Notes: generated by a model not told the origin, from the sequence alone. 64,000 nt of DNA from G965207335 sp965207335 (GCA_965207335.1 OZ242267.1:868001-932000); one strand, 5' to 3'; positions 8,447-18,351 are shown, numbered from the stretch's first letter. Numbers and translations are program-made.

Positions 8447-10774
8447 CTAGGCATTTTTAGCCTTGTATTTAGTTTTTGACTTAGATTTTTTGATTTGTGT
8501 TATTTTGCCAGCTATGGCATCTTCACATTCTTTTAGGCTTAGACTGTTTGGTTCTTTGTCGCCAAAAAACTTTTTAATAGTAATATTTTTTTGTCCCTTA
8601 CCGCGTTTTTTGCCATTACTTATATAGGCGCCAAATCGTCCATTTAAAACCCTAATATCTGATTTATCAAAAGTTTTAATTATTAACTCTTTATCCTTTT
8701 TTTCTTTATCGGCTATTAGTTGTAGTGCTGTTTCTAGACTAACAGTTTCTGGGGTTTCTTCTTTTAATGATACATACTTCTTACCGTATTGAATATAAGG
8801 ACCAAATCGTCCATAATTTGCCTTTATAGGTAGTCCATCATCAGTATTACCAACTAATCTTGGTAGTTTAAATAATTCTAATGTTTCTTCTAGGGTTATA
8901 GTCTCTAAATTTTGTCCTTTTTTCAGGCTAGCAAATATAGGTTTTTGTTCGTCGTCTTTGTCTCCTATTTGTGCAAAAGCCCCATAACGACCTAATCTAA
9001 GTGTTATATCCTTACCACTATCAGGGTCAATTCCTACTACTCTTGCATTATTCAATTCTTGTTTTGATAAATTACTAGCAAATTCTACCTGTTCATGAAA
9101 CATAGTGTAAAAATCGCTTACTATCTTGTGCCAAATTTTATTTTTATTAGCTATTGCATCAAAATCAACCTCTAAATTAGCACTAAATTGATAATCAACT
9201 ATATTGTTAAAGTATTTTTTTAAAAAATCGGTTAGTAGATAGGCAACACTAGTCGGTAATAATTTATTTTTATCATTATTAAATACTTCTACTATTTTGA
9301 TTGCTATAAATTTATTTTGTTTAATTTGCAATAAATTACACTCTCTTTCTACCCCATCTATATTTTCTTTTACTATGTAGCCTCGTTCTTGTACTGTTGA
9401 AATCATTGAGGCAAAAGTAGAAGGTCTTCCTATACCCATCTCTTCAATTTTTTTTACCAAACTAGCCTCAGTATAGCGAGGTTTTGGCTTGCTAAATGTT
9501 TCTTTGGCATCAAGGGTGTCAATTGTTGGGTTTTGGTTTATTTTTAACTCTGGTAGTAATTTATCTTTGCTTGTATCAAAATCATAAACCTTTAAAAATC
9601 CAGCAAATTTTAGTACCTCTCCCTCCGCTATAAAAACCTCATCTTTATTAGCAATACTAATAACTACTTTAGTTTTGTCTAATATAGCACTAGACATTTG
9701 TGATGCTAGAGTGCGTTTTCTAATTAAATTATATAGCTTTTCTTCTTTTTCATTAGCACCTAATGAAGTTTTACTAAGGTCAGTAGGTCGTATGGCTTCG
9801 TGTGCTTCTTGAGCGGAGCTATTTTTAGTTTTATAATGGCGAGGATTAGCATAATCACTACCATATTTATTAGTTATAATACTTTTTGCACTTGCTAATG
9901 CAATATCAGATAAATTAAGCGAGTCTGTTCTCATATAAGATATATGACCATCACGATATAAATTTTGTGCTAGTGTCATAGTTTGTTTAACAGAAAAACC
10001 TAGTTTTTGTGATGCTTCTTGTTGTAAAGTAGAAGTCATAAAAGGCGGGGAAGGACTTTTTTTGCTAGGCTTAGTTTTAATATCAGTTATTTGTAGTTTA
10101 GCATTTAATAAATGCTTAACAAACTCTTCTGTTTGCTGTTTGCTTGCAAAACTTTTATTAAGTTTTACCAAAAATTTGCTATTATTGCTAATTAACTCAG
10201 CTTTGATTTTGTATGTTGTTTCTGCTTTAAAATTAGTTATTTCTTGCTCTCTTTCTACTACTAAACGCACAACTGGTGATTGCACCCTACCTGCTGATTT
10301 TGCACCAGATATTTTTCTCCATAATATTGGTGATATTTCAAAGCCAACTAAACGGTCAATAATTCTTCTTGCCTGCTGGGCATGTACCAAAGGCATATTA
10401 ACGACTCTAGGATTGGTAATTGCATATTTTATAGCTGGCTTAGTTATTTCGTGAAAAACAATTCTACTAGTATCTTCTGGTAATTTTAATGCCTCTAATA
10501 AATGCCATGCTATTGATTCACCCTCTCTATCCTCATCAGTTGCTAGATATACTTTAGTGGCTTCTTTAGCTAGTTTTTTTAGTTTACTTACTATTGATTT
10601 TTTGCTAGGGCTTATCTCATATGTAGGCTTAAAAGAGTTTTTAATATCAATGCCCATATCTTTTTTAGACATATCGCGAATGTGTCCTACACTGGACTCA
10701 ACCACAAAATCATTGCCTAAAAATCCCTTAATAGTATCTGCTTTAGCAGGGGACTCTACAATTACTAATTTCAT
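8447..10774 (-). CDS. topA: DNA topoisomerase I
   Basis: Type IA topoisomerase that relaxes negative supercoils. 775 residues. Toprim domain at the N-terminus (VIVESPAKADTIKGFLG; ATDEDREGESIAWH with the DxDxE metal site), catalytic Tyr280 in SYMRTDS, and RPSTFASMISTVQERGYI later. The C-terminus carries topoisomerase repeats of the GRFGPYIQYG type rather than the cysteine zinc fingers of E. coli TopA, followed by a lysine-rich tail. It follows smg and dprA in the same direction, the usual gammaproteobacterial order, but a family B element separates it from smg. Confidence 0.96.
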   Translation of the reverse strand: MKLVIVESPAKADTIKGFLGNDFVVESSVGHIRDMSKKDMGIDIKNSFKPTYEISPSKKSIVSKLKKLAKEATKVYLATDEDREGESIAWHLLEALKLPEDTSRIVFHEITKPAIKYAITNPRVVNMPLVHAQQARRIIDRLVGFEISPILWRKISGAKSAGRVQSPVVRLVVEREQEITNFKAETTYKIKAELISNNSKFLVKLNKSFASKQQTEEFVKHLLNAKLQITDIKTKPSKKSPSPPFMTSTLQQEASQKLGFSVKQTMTLAQNLYRDGHISYMRTDSLNLSDIALASAKSIITNKYGSDYANPRHYKTKNSSAQEAHEAIRPTDLSKTSLGANEKEEKLYNLIRKRTLASQMSSAILDKTKVVISIANKDEVFIAEGEVLKFAGFLKVYDFDTSKDKLLPELKINQNPTIDTLDAKETFSKPKPRYTEASLVKKIEEMGIGRPSTFASMISTVQERGYIVKENIDGVERECNLLQIKQNKFIAIKIVEVFNNDKNKLLPTSVAYLLTDFLKKYFNNIVDYQFSANLEVDFDAIANKNKIWHKIVSDFYTMFHEQVEFASNLSKQELNNARVVGIDPDSGKDITLRLGRYGAFAQIGDKDDEQKPIFASLKKGQNLETITLEETLELFKLPRLVGNTDDGLPIKANYGRFGPYIQYGKKYVSLKEETPETVSLETALQLIADKEKKDKELIIKTFDKSDIRVLNGRFGAYISNGKKRGKGQKNITIKKFFGDKEPNSLSLKECEDAIAGKITQIKKSKSKTKYKAKNA

Positions 10775-10780
10775 TATTGT

Positions 10781-10939
10781 GAGGCCTTTGCATAAATAGG
10801 GGTGATTAGCAAAAGTTCAATTTTTGCCGAATTAGTGATTTTATTAAACCTTGTCCTAGGGCTAAGGCTAAGTTTAATAAAATTGCTAAGTTGGTGAAAA
10901 GTGGGTTTTTGATGATTATTCATATTATGCAAAGGTCTC
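10781..10939. mobile_element. Family B MITE-like element, copy B1
   Basis: 159 bp bounded by GAGGCCTTTGCATAAATA and its near complement ending GCAAAGGTCTC, with an internal imperfect palindrome (TTTATTAAAC / GTTTAATAAA). No coding capacity. Its right tip supplies the TGA stop of smg (bases 10938-10940), and it lies just upstream of topA. Confidence 0.75.
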
Positions 10940-11426
10940 ATTGGATTGTTTGATGATGCTCATCTAAAATTACTGCTTCTAGCCATGCATTAGAATAATT
11001 ATTGTTAGAATTATTGCCTAAAACCATAATTACTACCCATTTAAAATCATTTAAGGATATGTCTTTGGTGTTTAATGAGGTTACTTGTGAGATAATTAGC
11101 TCTCTTTGCATAGGATCTAATAAGCCTATATTTTCTAAAAAAAACAAAAAATTACGATTTTTTAAATTTATTTTTTGTTTTTCTTGCTCTGAATAAACAC
11201 GCAAACTCTCATTATTAATAGCAAATGGTGTTATCTTACCATCTTGTAATGCTGAGATATTATCTAGCCATTTAAGTGCCATATGTATGCCTTTTTCATC
11301 AAATCCAGCATTTGCTAAATGGTTTTCTAGCATAGTGTCATCAATTTCTTCTTCACTGTTTGTTGCTTCAAATATGTAATCAAACATAAAGTTTAGAACA
11401 TCTAAAATATTGTGATTATTTATCAT
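10938..11426 (-). CDS. smg: Smg family protein (DUF494)
   Basis: 162 residues, matching the Smg/DUF494 family in length and in the pattern LDVLNFMFDYIF, EEEIDDTMLENHLANAGFDEKGIHMALKWLDNI and a C-terminal ALGN/VVIMVLGN-like stretch. Biochemical function is not established. It overlaps dprA by 4 bp and is translated from the same message. The stop codon is formed by the tip of a family B element, so the extreme C-terminus (HHQTIQ) may differ from relatives. Confidence 0.88.
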   Translation of the reverse strand: MINNHNILDVLNFMFDYIFEATNSEEEIDDTMLENHLANAGFDEKGIHMALKWLDNISALQDGKITPFAINNESLRVYSEQEKQKINLKNRNFLFFLENIGLLDPMQRELIISQVTSLNTKDISLNDFKWVVIMVLGNNSNNNYSNAWLEAVILDEHHQTIQ

Positions 11427-12523
11427 AAGTTTATATTATTTTTTAAAACAAAGCCTGAATTAGGGATATTATATACCTCTCCTGATAATTCTAATAATAG
11501 TAATTTTTCATTTATTGTTTGAACATCTAAATTAGTTTTTAACACTAAGTCATCAATAGTAGTTGGATTATAGGTGAGGTATTTTAATAGCATATTGGAT
11601 TGTTTGTCGATATTTTTTTTATTATTTACTACTTTATTTGTAACAGCTTGAGTATTTTCCATGCCTATATTAGTTAAAATATCATCAATACTATCGGTTA
11701 AACAAGCACCATCTTTGATTAATTTATGGCAACCTTTAGCTTTATAATTACTAATAACACTAGGAATAGCAAATACTTCCCTTCCTTGCTCTAATGCACA
11801 CCTTGCACTAATTAACGAGCCACTTTGCAGTGTTGCCTCTACTACTAGAATACCTAAACTTAAACCGCTAATTACTCTATTGCGTTTTGGAAAATTATTA
11901 CTATGTGGGGCAACTCCTATTGGAAATTCTGATATAACAGCACCATTTTCTGTTATTTGATGAGCTAAATTTTTATGTTTTGCTGGATAAACCCTATCTA
12001 AACCTGTGCCACAAACGGCTATTGTTTTTCCTTGATTTTCAATAGCAGAGATATGTGCCTTAGCATCAATTCCTAGGGCTAAACCACTAGTTACAACTAA
12101 ATTATTAAGTGCTAGTTGTTTAGCAAAATAATAAGCATTCTCTAAGCCATGCATACTAGCCGCCCTACTACCAACAACTGCTATTTGAGGCATAGCTAAG
12201 GTTGATACATCACCCATAACATATAAAATTAATGGTGGGTCTGATATTTCTTTTAATAGTACAGGATAATCATCATCAATCAAAGTAATAATATGACAAT
12301 TACTCTGCTCCGCCCAAATTAAATCTTTTTTAACTAAATCTATACTAGCACTATTAAACCAGTCAAGAGTCTTTTGTTTAAATAATCCAGAATTTCTGCG
12401 GGCTGTATCAGTACTAGTAAAAATATTTTCTGGACTCTCAAAATATTTTAATGCATTATAAGATGTTCTAATACCAACCAGAGGGGCTTTTAATAATAAT
12501 AACCAATATGCTAATTCTGACAC
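11423..12523 (-). CDS. dprA: DNA processing protein DprA
   Basis: 366 residues. Loads RecA on incoming single-stranded DNA during natural transformation. Seen: an N-terminal SAM-like helical region, then the Rossmann-like DprA core with AVVGSRAAS (about 115-123), VTSGLALGIDAKAH, AVCGTGLDRVYPAKH, SEFPIGVAPHSNNFPKRNRVISGLS and EATLQSGSLISA. A C-terminal winged-helix-like domain (about 305-360) is also present. Seven bases separate it from rpe and it overlaps smg. Presence of an intact copy suggests a capacity for DNA uptake or at least processing. Confidence 0.95.
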   Translation of the reverse strand: MSELAYWLLLLKAPLVGIRTSYNALKYFESPENIFTSTDTARRNSGLFKQKTLDWFNSASIDLVKKDLIWAEQSNCHIITLIDDDYPVLLKEISDPPLILYVMGDVSTLAMPQIAVVGSRAASMHGLENAYYFAKQLALNNLVVTSGLALGIDAKAHISAIENQGKTIAVCGTGLDRVYPAKHKNLAHQITENGAVISEFPIGVAPHSNNFPKRNRVISGLSLGILVVEATLQSGSLISARCALEQGREVFAIPSVISNYKAKGCHKLIKDGACLTDSIDDILTNIGMENTQAVTNKVVNNKKNIDKQSNMLLKYLTYNPTTIDDLVLKTNLDVQTINEKLLLLELSGEVYNIPNSGFVLKNNINL

Positions 12524-12529
12524 AAATTT

Positions 12530-13192
12530 TTACAACTCATTACGCATAGCATCAATAGTTGTCTTATAATCATCAGTATTAAAAATAGCCGAACCAGCAA
12601 CAAAAGTATCAGCCCCTGCTTGTGATATTTCTTTAATATTATCTATTTTTACCCCGCCATCTATTTCTAAGCGAATATCTAGCCCACTGTCATCAATCAT
12701 TTTACGGACTTGTTTAAGTTTGTCTAAGGTAGAAGGAATAAAAGATTGTCCGCCAAAACCAGGATTAACAGACATTAATAATATCATATCCAACTTATCA
12801 AATACATGCTCTAAATACGATAATGGTGTAGCAGGATTAAAAACTAAGCCTGCCTTACAGCCTTGTTCTTTAATAAGTCCTATGGTTCTATCAATATGCT
12901 CACTAGCCTCGGGATGAAAACTTATGTAGCTAGCACCAGCTTTGGCAAAATCTGGAATAATACTATCAACAGGTTTAACCATTAAATGTACATCAATAGG
13001 GGCAGTAATACCGTGCTTTCTAAGGGCATCACAAATAAGAGGTCCTATGGTTAAATTTGGCACATAGTGATTATCCATTACATCAAAATGCACTATATCT
13101 GCCCCAGCTAGTAAAACATTATCAACCTCACTTCCTAATTTAGCAAAATTAGCAGATAATATTGATGGTGCTATAAAATTTTTCTGTTTCAT
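12530..13192 (-). CDS. rpe: Ribulose-phosphate 3-epimerase
   Basis: 220 residues, full-length TIM barrel. Interconverts ribulose-5-phosphate and xylulose-5-phosphate in the pentose phosphate and Calvin cycles. Seen: APSILSANFAKLG, HFDVMDNHYVPNLTIGP (metal and catalytic Asp), DVHLMV, LLMSVNPGFGGQSFIP and the phosphate-binding EIDGGV...AGSAIF. First gene of the rpe-dprA-smg-topA run. In an autotrophic sulfur oxidiser it would serve the Calvin cycle; no RuBisCO genes are in the window. Confidence 0.96.
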   Translation of the reverse strand: MKQKNFIAPSILSANFAKLGSEVDNVLLAGADIVHFDVMDNHYVPNLTIGPLICDALRKHGITAPIDVHLMVKPVDSIIPDFAKAGASYISFHPEASEHIDRTIGLIKEQGCKAGLVFNPATPLSYLEHVFDKLDMILLMSVNPGFGGQSFIPSTLDKLKQVRKMIDDSGLDIRLEIDGGVKIDNIKEISQAGADTFVAGSAIFNTDDYKTTIDAMRNEL

Positions 13193-13323
13193 TGTAATAC
13201 CTATAAAAATATTATTGAAGTTTACCTTAAAATAATAAAATTTAACAAATAAATTAGATAAATCTTGCTAAGATAATAGCAAATCTTTTAGGGTCTTAAT
13301 TAGTTAATACCCATCTTTTTAAT

Positions 13324-13347
13324 GTGTAAACACATAAACTATATAAT
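13324..13347 (+). promoter_or_regulatory. Putative promoter/operator of precursor 2
   Basis: GTGTAAACA (13324-13332), nine bases, TATAAT (13342-13347), 81 bases before the ATG. Same arrangement and nearly the same leader length as for precursor 1. The surrounding ATGTGTAAACACAT (13322-13335) is a 6+2+6 palindrome, suggesting a dimeric regulator. Confidence 0.5.
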
Positions 13348-13428
13348 AATTTTGTAAATATTTACTTATTATTAATATACTAGTGTTTAAATGTACTTAA
13401 TTAACTTTTATTCTTAAGCTGGTATATT

Positions 13429-13758
13429 ATGGACAAAAAACTATCACAACAATTAATAAGCAACACTAAAATACGCAAAGAATTTATTCAAAATCCAAAG
13501 CAATTATTGCATAAATACGATAATAGAGATTTTGATGATGTTGATATTATCGTCAAGGAAAACACACTAACTACATTTTATTTTGTTATTCCAGATTATG
13601 ATAAAAAATTAGATTTATCAACTATTAATGCTGCTAAGGCCGCATTAGGAACATTAGCTTGCATAGGAAGTGTTGGCTCGTTTGCTTGTGTAGGTGGGTG
13701 TGTGTCTTCTGTTGGTTCAATAGGAACTACAAGCACTGCCTTGCCATCACGTTTTTAA
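13429..13758 (+). CDS. Putative RiPP precursor with NHLP-type leader (precursor 2)
   Basis: 109 residues, a diverged relative of the protein at 2030-2386. The leader half shows the same layout: IRKEFIQNPKQLLHKY (15-30), DDVDIIVKENT (36-46) and FYFVIPDYD (50-58). The C-terminal 40 residues are Gly/Ser/Thr/Ala-rich with three cysteines (78, 87, 91) in ACIGSVGSFACVGGCVSS. Cys/Ser/Thr plus Gly is the composition of cores made into thioether or azole peptides. No clear ribosome site precedes the ATG. No maturase or exporter is adjacent; dsbD lies 320 bp downstream. Identification as a RiPP precursor is inference from leader pattern and composition. Confidence 0.68.
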   Translation: MDKKLSQQLISNTKIRKEFIQNPKQLLHKYDNRDFDDVDIIVKENTLTTFYFVIPDYDKKLDLSTINAAKAALGTLACIGSVGSFACVGGCVSSVGSIGTTSTALPSRF

Positions 13759-14077
13759 CTACACACATAACTATAAAAACTCATAAAGACAAATTGCATA
13801 ACAATTAATCCAATATTGTAAATAATAACTTTACTTATATGCATTTTTTGTCTCAAACATATATAATTCTAAATTATTGCTAAAAGCATACAGGCATACC
13901 CTATAAAACTTAACTTTATCATAAATTTTTAGGATTATAAATACTATTTAAGCAACAATCTTAATAATGTTGTCATTATGTTATAATAATATGTAAAAGT
14001 TGTTATGCTATTGTTAAGGGTTATTGTTTAGCTTAGTTGGTTTTATTGCTAAAAGTTTTAGTTAAAATTATTTTTTT
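13759..14077. other. Gene-free AT-rich spacer
   Basis: 319 bases between precursor 2 and dsbD. No reading frame, family A/B/C repeat or clear terminator is recognised. A TATAAT at 13982-13987 could be the -10 box of a dsbD promoter, but the -35 side is weak. Confidence 0.3.
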
Positions 14078-16375
14078 GTGTTTAAGAAATTTATTATGCT
14101 TATTAAAATAATATCATTTTTATTTTTATTAAATTTTGCCACAATAGTAAATGGTAATTTATTGCCAGCTAATGATGCTTTTAAATTAAGCTCAATAGTA
14201 AAAAATGACAATATAATCCTAAACTGGGATATTGCCGATGGTTATTATCTATACAAAGAAAAAATAAAAATATCAACAAACATAATAGAGCCACTAGGCA
14301 GGATTGTCTTCCCTATTGCTAATATTAAAGATGATGAGTTTTTTGGTAGAGTTGGTATATACAGAGATAAAGTCAGCTTAGTAATTCCTGCTAATAATAT
14401 TAAAACAAAGCAATTTAATTTATCGGTAAGCTATCAAGGTTGTGCTGATATAGGTGTATGCTATCCACCTATTACTAAAAATATTAAAATATCACTAGCA
14501 AAAACAAATAATAACCAAAATTCACTAGCAGACTCTGTAATTGACACTGCAAGTAATATTGTAGAAAAAATTGCCAATAATAGTACAGGGTTTTTACAAA
14601 AATTTATCAACCCAGCACAAGAAGAGCATCCATTAAACCCAGATTTAGCCTTTAAATTTTCTATAATAGCAAAAGATGATAAAACTTTATTAGCTAAGTG
14701 GGATATTCATAAAGATTATTATTTATACGATAATAAATTCAAATTTAGCATAAAAGGTGCTGATTATATTGATATATTGATACCAGATGGCAAAATAAAA
14801 AAAGATGAGTTCTTTGGTAGTATAGAAACTCATAAGGGATATTTAGAGATTTTATTGCCGCTGAAAAATATTACCACTGCAAATATTACCAGCAAAATAA
14901 GCTATCAAGGCTGTTGGGAAGGTGGGGTATGTTATCCATTACAAACAAAAACTACTAAGTTATTATTGCCTTCAAATTCTAATTCTGGAGCAAAAAATAC
15001 CCAACTAGAAAACAATAATACCCCTGTAAATACTACAAAAGAAACAGCAAAAAATACCAGTTATATCTCGCCTAAGTCTGATTTAGCGGTTGGTGATTTA
15101 TTTAAACAAAGTAATTTATTATTAATACTATTAAGTTTTTTTGGTTTTGGCCTATTACTATCATTTACACCATGTATTTTTCCAATGATACCAATTTTAT
15201 CTGGAATTATCGCTGGCAAAGGTGAAAGTATATCAACAAAGCGAGCATTTATTATGTCATTAGTGTTTGTTTTGGCGATGTCAGCAACCTATGCAGTAGC
15301 AGGTGTTTTGGCTGGATATTTTGGCGAAAATTTACAAATAGTACTGCAAAATAAATGGGTTATTATTACATTTAGCAGTGTTTTTGTAATTTTAGCTTTC
15401 TCAATGTTTGGTTATTTTGATATTAAAATGCCGTCCTATTTTACTAACAAAGTAAGTAATATAAGTAATAAACAAAAATCTAATTTACTAGGTGTTGCTG
15501 TTATGGGGGTTTTATCAGCACTAATTGTTGGCCCTTGTGTTGCACCGCCTCTGGCAGGAGCATTATTATACATTGGACAAACAGGGGATTTAGTACTTGG
15601 GGGATTATCGTTATTTTTTATGGGTATTGGTATGGGCGTACCACTTTTAATTATAGGAGCAAGTGCTGGCAAACTATTACCTAAGGCAGGCTCTTGGATG
15701 GATAAAGTAAAGGCTGTTTTTGGTATTATGATGTTGGCAGTAGCAATTTATTTACTAGATAGAATTATACCTAATATAGCATCGTTATTTTTATGGGCTA
15801 GTTTATTTACTATATCAACAGGAGCATTAGGTTTATTTAAGCCATTAAGCAAAGATTCTAGCCCATGGCATGGTATTTTTAAAACCATAGGTGCTATAAT
15901 ATTTATCTACGGTATATTATTATTTTTATTAGTTGCAAAAGGCGGTGGTAATATACTGCAACCTCTGGCATCTTTTAGCATAAATAGTAATCAACAAGCC
16001 AGTAATAAACTCAAATTTACCTATGTTAAAAATCTAGCACAATTAGACGCTGTTTTATTAAGTGCTAAAGAACAAGATAAAGTAGTAATGTTAGATTTTT
16101 ATGCCGATTGGTGCATATCTTGCAAGGAAATAGAAAATTGGACTTTCACCGATAAAGATGTTATAAACTCATTAGCAAATGCTATTACTATTAAAGCAGA
16201 TGTCACTGAAAACAACAATGATGACAAACAATTAATGGCTAAATTCAATATTATTGGGCCGCCAGCATTATTATTTTTTAAAGATAATGTTGAACTACGA
16301 AACAACCGCATAGTAGGCGAGATAGGGGCTAAGGATTTTATAGAAAATATGGCTAATATCAATCAAAGTTATTAG
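14078..16375 (+). CDS. dsbD: Thiol:disulfide interchange protein DsbD with duplicated N-terminal domain
   Basis: 765 residues. Carries electrons from cytoplasmic thioredoxin to periplasmic thiol proteins. Signal sequence at the start (GTG at 14078; an in-frame ATG at 14096 is equally plausible). Two nDsbD-like domains follow instead of the usual one, each with a redox pair: Cys122/Cys128 (CADIGVC) and Cys279/Cys285 (CWEGGVC). The membrane domain of about 8 helices has Cys366 (FTPCIFP) and Cys487 (VGPCVAPP). The C-terminal thioredoxin domain has Cys679/Cys682 (DWCISC). The E. coli enzyme has about 565 residues; the extra length is the second N-domain. It may serve cytochrome c maturation, for example of DsrJ. 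Confidence 0.93.
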   Translation: MFKKFIMLIKIISFLFLLNFATIVNGNLLPANDAFKLSSIVKNDNIILNWDIADGYYLYKEKIKISTNIIEPLGRIVFPIANIKDDEFFGRVGIYRDKVSLVIPANNIKTKQFNLSVSYQGCADIGVCYPPITKNIKISLAKTNNNQNSLADSVIDTASNIVEKIANNSTGFLQKFINPAQEEHPLNPDLAFKFSIIAKDDKTLLAKWDIHKDYYLYDNKFKFSIKGADYIDILIPDGKIKKDEFFGSIETHKGYLEILLPLKNITTANITSKISYQGCWEGGVCYPLQTKTTKLLLPSNSNSGAKNTQLENNNTPVNTTKETAKNTSYISPKSDLAVGDLFKQSNLLLILLSFFGFGLLLSFTPCIFPMIPILSGIIAGKGESISTKRAFIMSLVFVLAMSATYAVAGVLAGYFGENLQIVLQNKWVIITFSSVFVILAFSMFGYFDIKMPSYFTNKVSNISNKQKSNLLGVAVMGVLSALIVGPCVAPPLAGALLYIGQTGDLVLGGLSLFFMGIGMGVPLLIIGASAGKLLPKAGSWMDKVKAVFGIMMLAVAIYLLDRIIPNIASLFLWASLFTISTGALGLFKPLSKDSSPWHGIFKTIGAIIFIYGILLFLLVAKGGGNILQPLASFSINSNQQASNKLKFTYVKNLAQLDAVLLSAKEQDKVVMLDFYADWCISCKEIENWTFTDKDVINSLANAITIKADVTENNNDDKQLMAKFNIIGPPALLFFKDNVELRNNRIVGEIGAKDFIENMANINQSY

Positions 16376-18115
16376 AGACCTTAACACAAAATAAACAACC
16401 TGTAATTGCTGTTAGGGGTTTGGGGATATTCCCCAAAGTAAGCTTTGCTTACTATTAATCGCATTACAACCAACACACTGGTACCAATTATTCCCACTGT
16501 CATTGCGAACACTGCTTTTTAGTGTGTGGCAATCTCAGGCAAAATACTGGTACTAATCACACCGCTTTTATAGGATGAGATTGCCACGCTTTTTACAAAG
16601 GCTTGCAATGACGGTGGGTATAATTCTAATTTGTTATTATGGGTGCTTTTTTTAAACCACACCACGAATTATCTCACGACAAAAATATAAATTACAAGCA
16701 CAATGTATATATGGGGAGTTTGAGGGGCAGTTGTACCATAGTTGTAATGAAGGAATGAGTTCTGCCCCTCAATTAAAAAAACAATTGCTGTTAGGGGTTT
16801 GGGGATATTCCCCAAAGTAAGCTTTGCTTACTATTGTGGGTACTTTTTATATATCGTCATTGTAAGCACTGTTTTTTGTGTGTGGCAATCTCAGGCAATT
16901 ATACTGTTATTAAATTACACCGCTTTTGTAGCACGAGATTGCCACGCTTTTTTACAAAAACTCGCAATGACAGTGGGTATAATTCCAATTTGTTATTGTG
17001 GGTGCTTTTTTTAAACCACACCACGAATTATCTCACGACAAAAATATAAATTACAAGCACAATGTATATATGGGGAGTTTGAGGGGCAGTTGTACCATAG
17101 TTGTAATGAAGGAATGAGTTCTGCCCCTCAATTAAAAAAACAATTGCTGTTAGGGGTTTGGGGATATTCCCCAAAGTAAGCTTTGCTTACTATTGTGGGT
17201 ACTTTTTATATATCGTCATTGTAAGCACTGTTTTTTGTGTGTGGCAATCTCAGGCAATTATACTGTTATTAAATCACACCGCTTTTATAGGATGAGATTG
17301 CCACGCTTTTTTACAAAAGCTCGCAATGACGGTGGGTATAATTCTAATTTGTTATTGTGGGTGCTTTTTTTAAACCACACCACGAATTATCTCACGACAA
17401 AAATATAAATTACAAGCACAATGTATATATGGGGAGTTTGAGGGGCAGTTGTACCATAGTTGTAATGAAGGAATGAGTTCTGCCCCTCAATTAAAAAAAC
17501 AATTGCTGTTAGGGGTTTGGGGATATTCCCCAAAGTAAGCTTTGCTTACTATTGTGGGTACTTTTTATATATCGTCATTGTAAGCACTGTTTTTTGTGTG
17601 TGGCAATCTCAGGCAATTATACTGTTATTAAATTACACCGCATTTGTAGCATGAGATTGCTACGCCTTTTACAAGTCTCGCAATGACGGTGGGTATAATT
17701 CTAACTTGTTATTGTGGGTGCTTTTTTTAAACCACACCACGAATTATCTCACGACAAAAATGTAAATTACAAGAACAATGTCTATATGGGGAGTTTGAGG
17801 GGCAGTTGTACCGTGAATTGTAATACGAAAACTTGTTCTGCCCCTCAATTAAAAAACAATAAAACAACTTAATACAAACTAAACAACCTGTAATTGCTGT
17901 TAGGGGTTTGGGGATATTCCCCAAAGTAAGCTTTGCTTACTATTTTAGGTAATTTTTTTTATATATCGTCATTGTAAGCACTGTTTTTGTGTGTGTGGTA
18001 ATCTTAGGCAATTATTCCATTATTAAATTACACCGCATTTGTAAGATGAGATTGCCACGCCTTTTATAAAGGTTAGCAATGACGGTTAGTATAAAAGGAC
18101 ATTGTACCCGAAGTG
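16376..18115. repeat. Tandem array of 359-bp family C units
   Basis: Long repeat of about four to five units. The landmark GTTAGGGGTTTGGGG begins at 16411, 16790, 17149, 17508 and 17899, so the middle units have an exact 359-bp period and are almost identical; outer ones are diverged. Each unit holds GGGGATATTCCCC, AGTAAGCTTTGCTTACT, a GTCATTGTAAGCACTG...GTGGCAATCTC / GAGATTGCCACGC..CGCAATGAC module, and the GAGGGGCAG...CTGCCCCTC hairpin. The 71-residue frames inside repeat with the DNA and are spurious. No gene is seen from 16376 to 18155. Confidence 0.88.
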
Positions 18116-18155
18116 TTTAATGGGAAACGCACTCTGACTTTAATTATTCCTCTTT

Positions 18156-18341
18156 CTATTCATAAGCCCATACTGCTGCTATTATTAAAAGCAAAATAAG
18201 TGCTATCTTTGATTTTGGCTTATGATTTTTTTTATCCAAGATTGATGAATAAATTATATGTAATGGTATTGTTATAAATAAAAGAACAAAACCAAATATG
18301 ATTGCTAAAATATGTAGTACTAAGAATATAAAGTTACCCAT
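18156..18341 (-). CDS. Small membrane protein, unknown function
   Basis: 61 residues from the ATG at 18341 (a longer frame reaches upstream through the preceding gene and is less likely). Two hydrophobic helices (about 3-27 and 46-58) separated by a basic loop DKKNHKPKSK. It follows another small membrane protein by 10 bp on the same strand, so the two are probably one unit. Not recognised; flanked on both sides by family C repeats, which suggests imported or accessory DNA. Confidence 0.45.
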   Translation of the reverse strand: MGNFIFLVLHILAIIFGFVLLFITIPLHIIYSSILDKKNHKPKSKIALILLLIIAAVWAYE

Positions 18342-18351
18342 AGGTATTATA

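Noticed and set aside
8265..8447. 60-residue frame before topA end
   Set aside because: Lies wholly in a family C palindromic module.
16799..17408. Repeated 71-residue reading frames in the tandem array
   Set aside because: They recur with the 359-bp DNA period, contain the palindromes, and have no coding-like composition or ribosome site.
16376..18115. CRISPR array
   Set aside because: Units are 359 bp and near-identical throughout, with no short repeat/variable spacer pattern and no cas genes.
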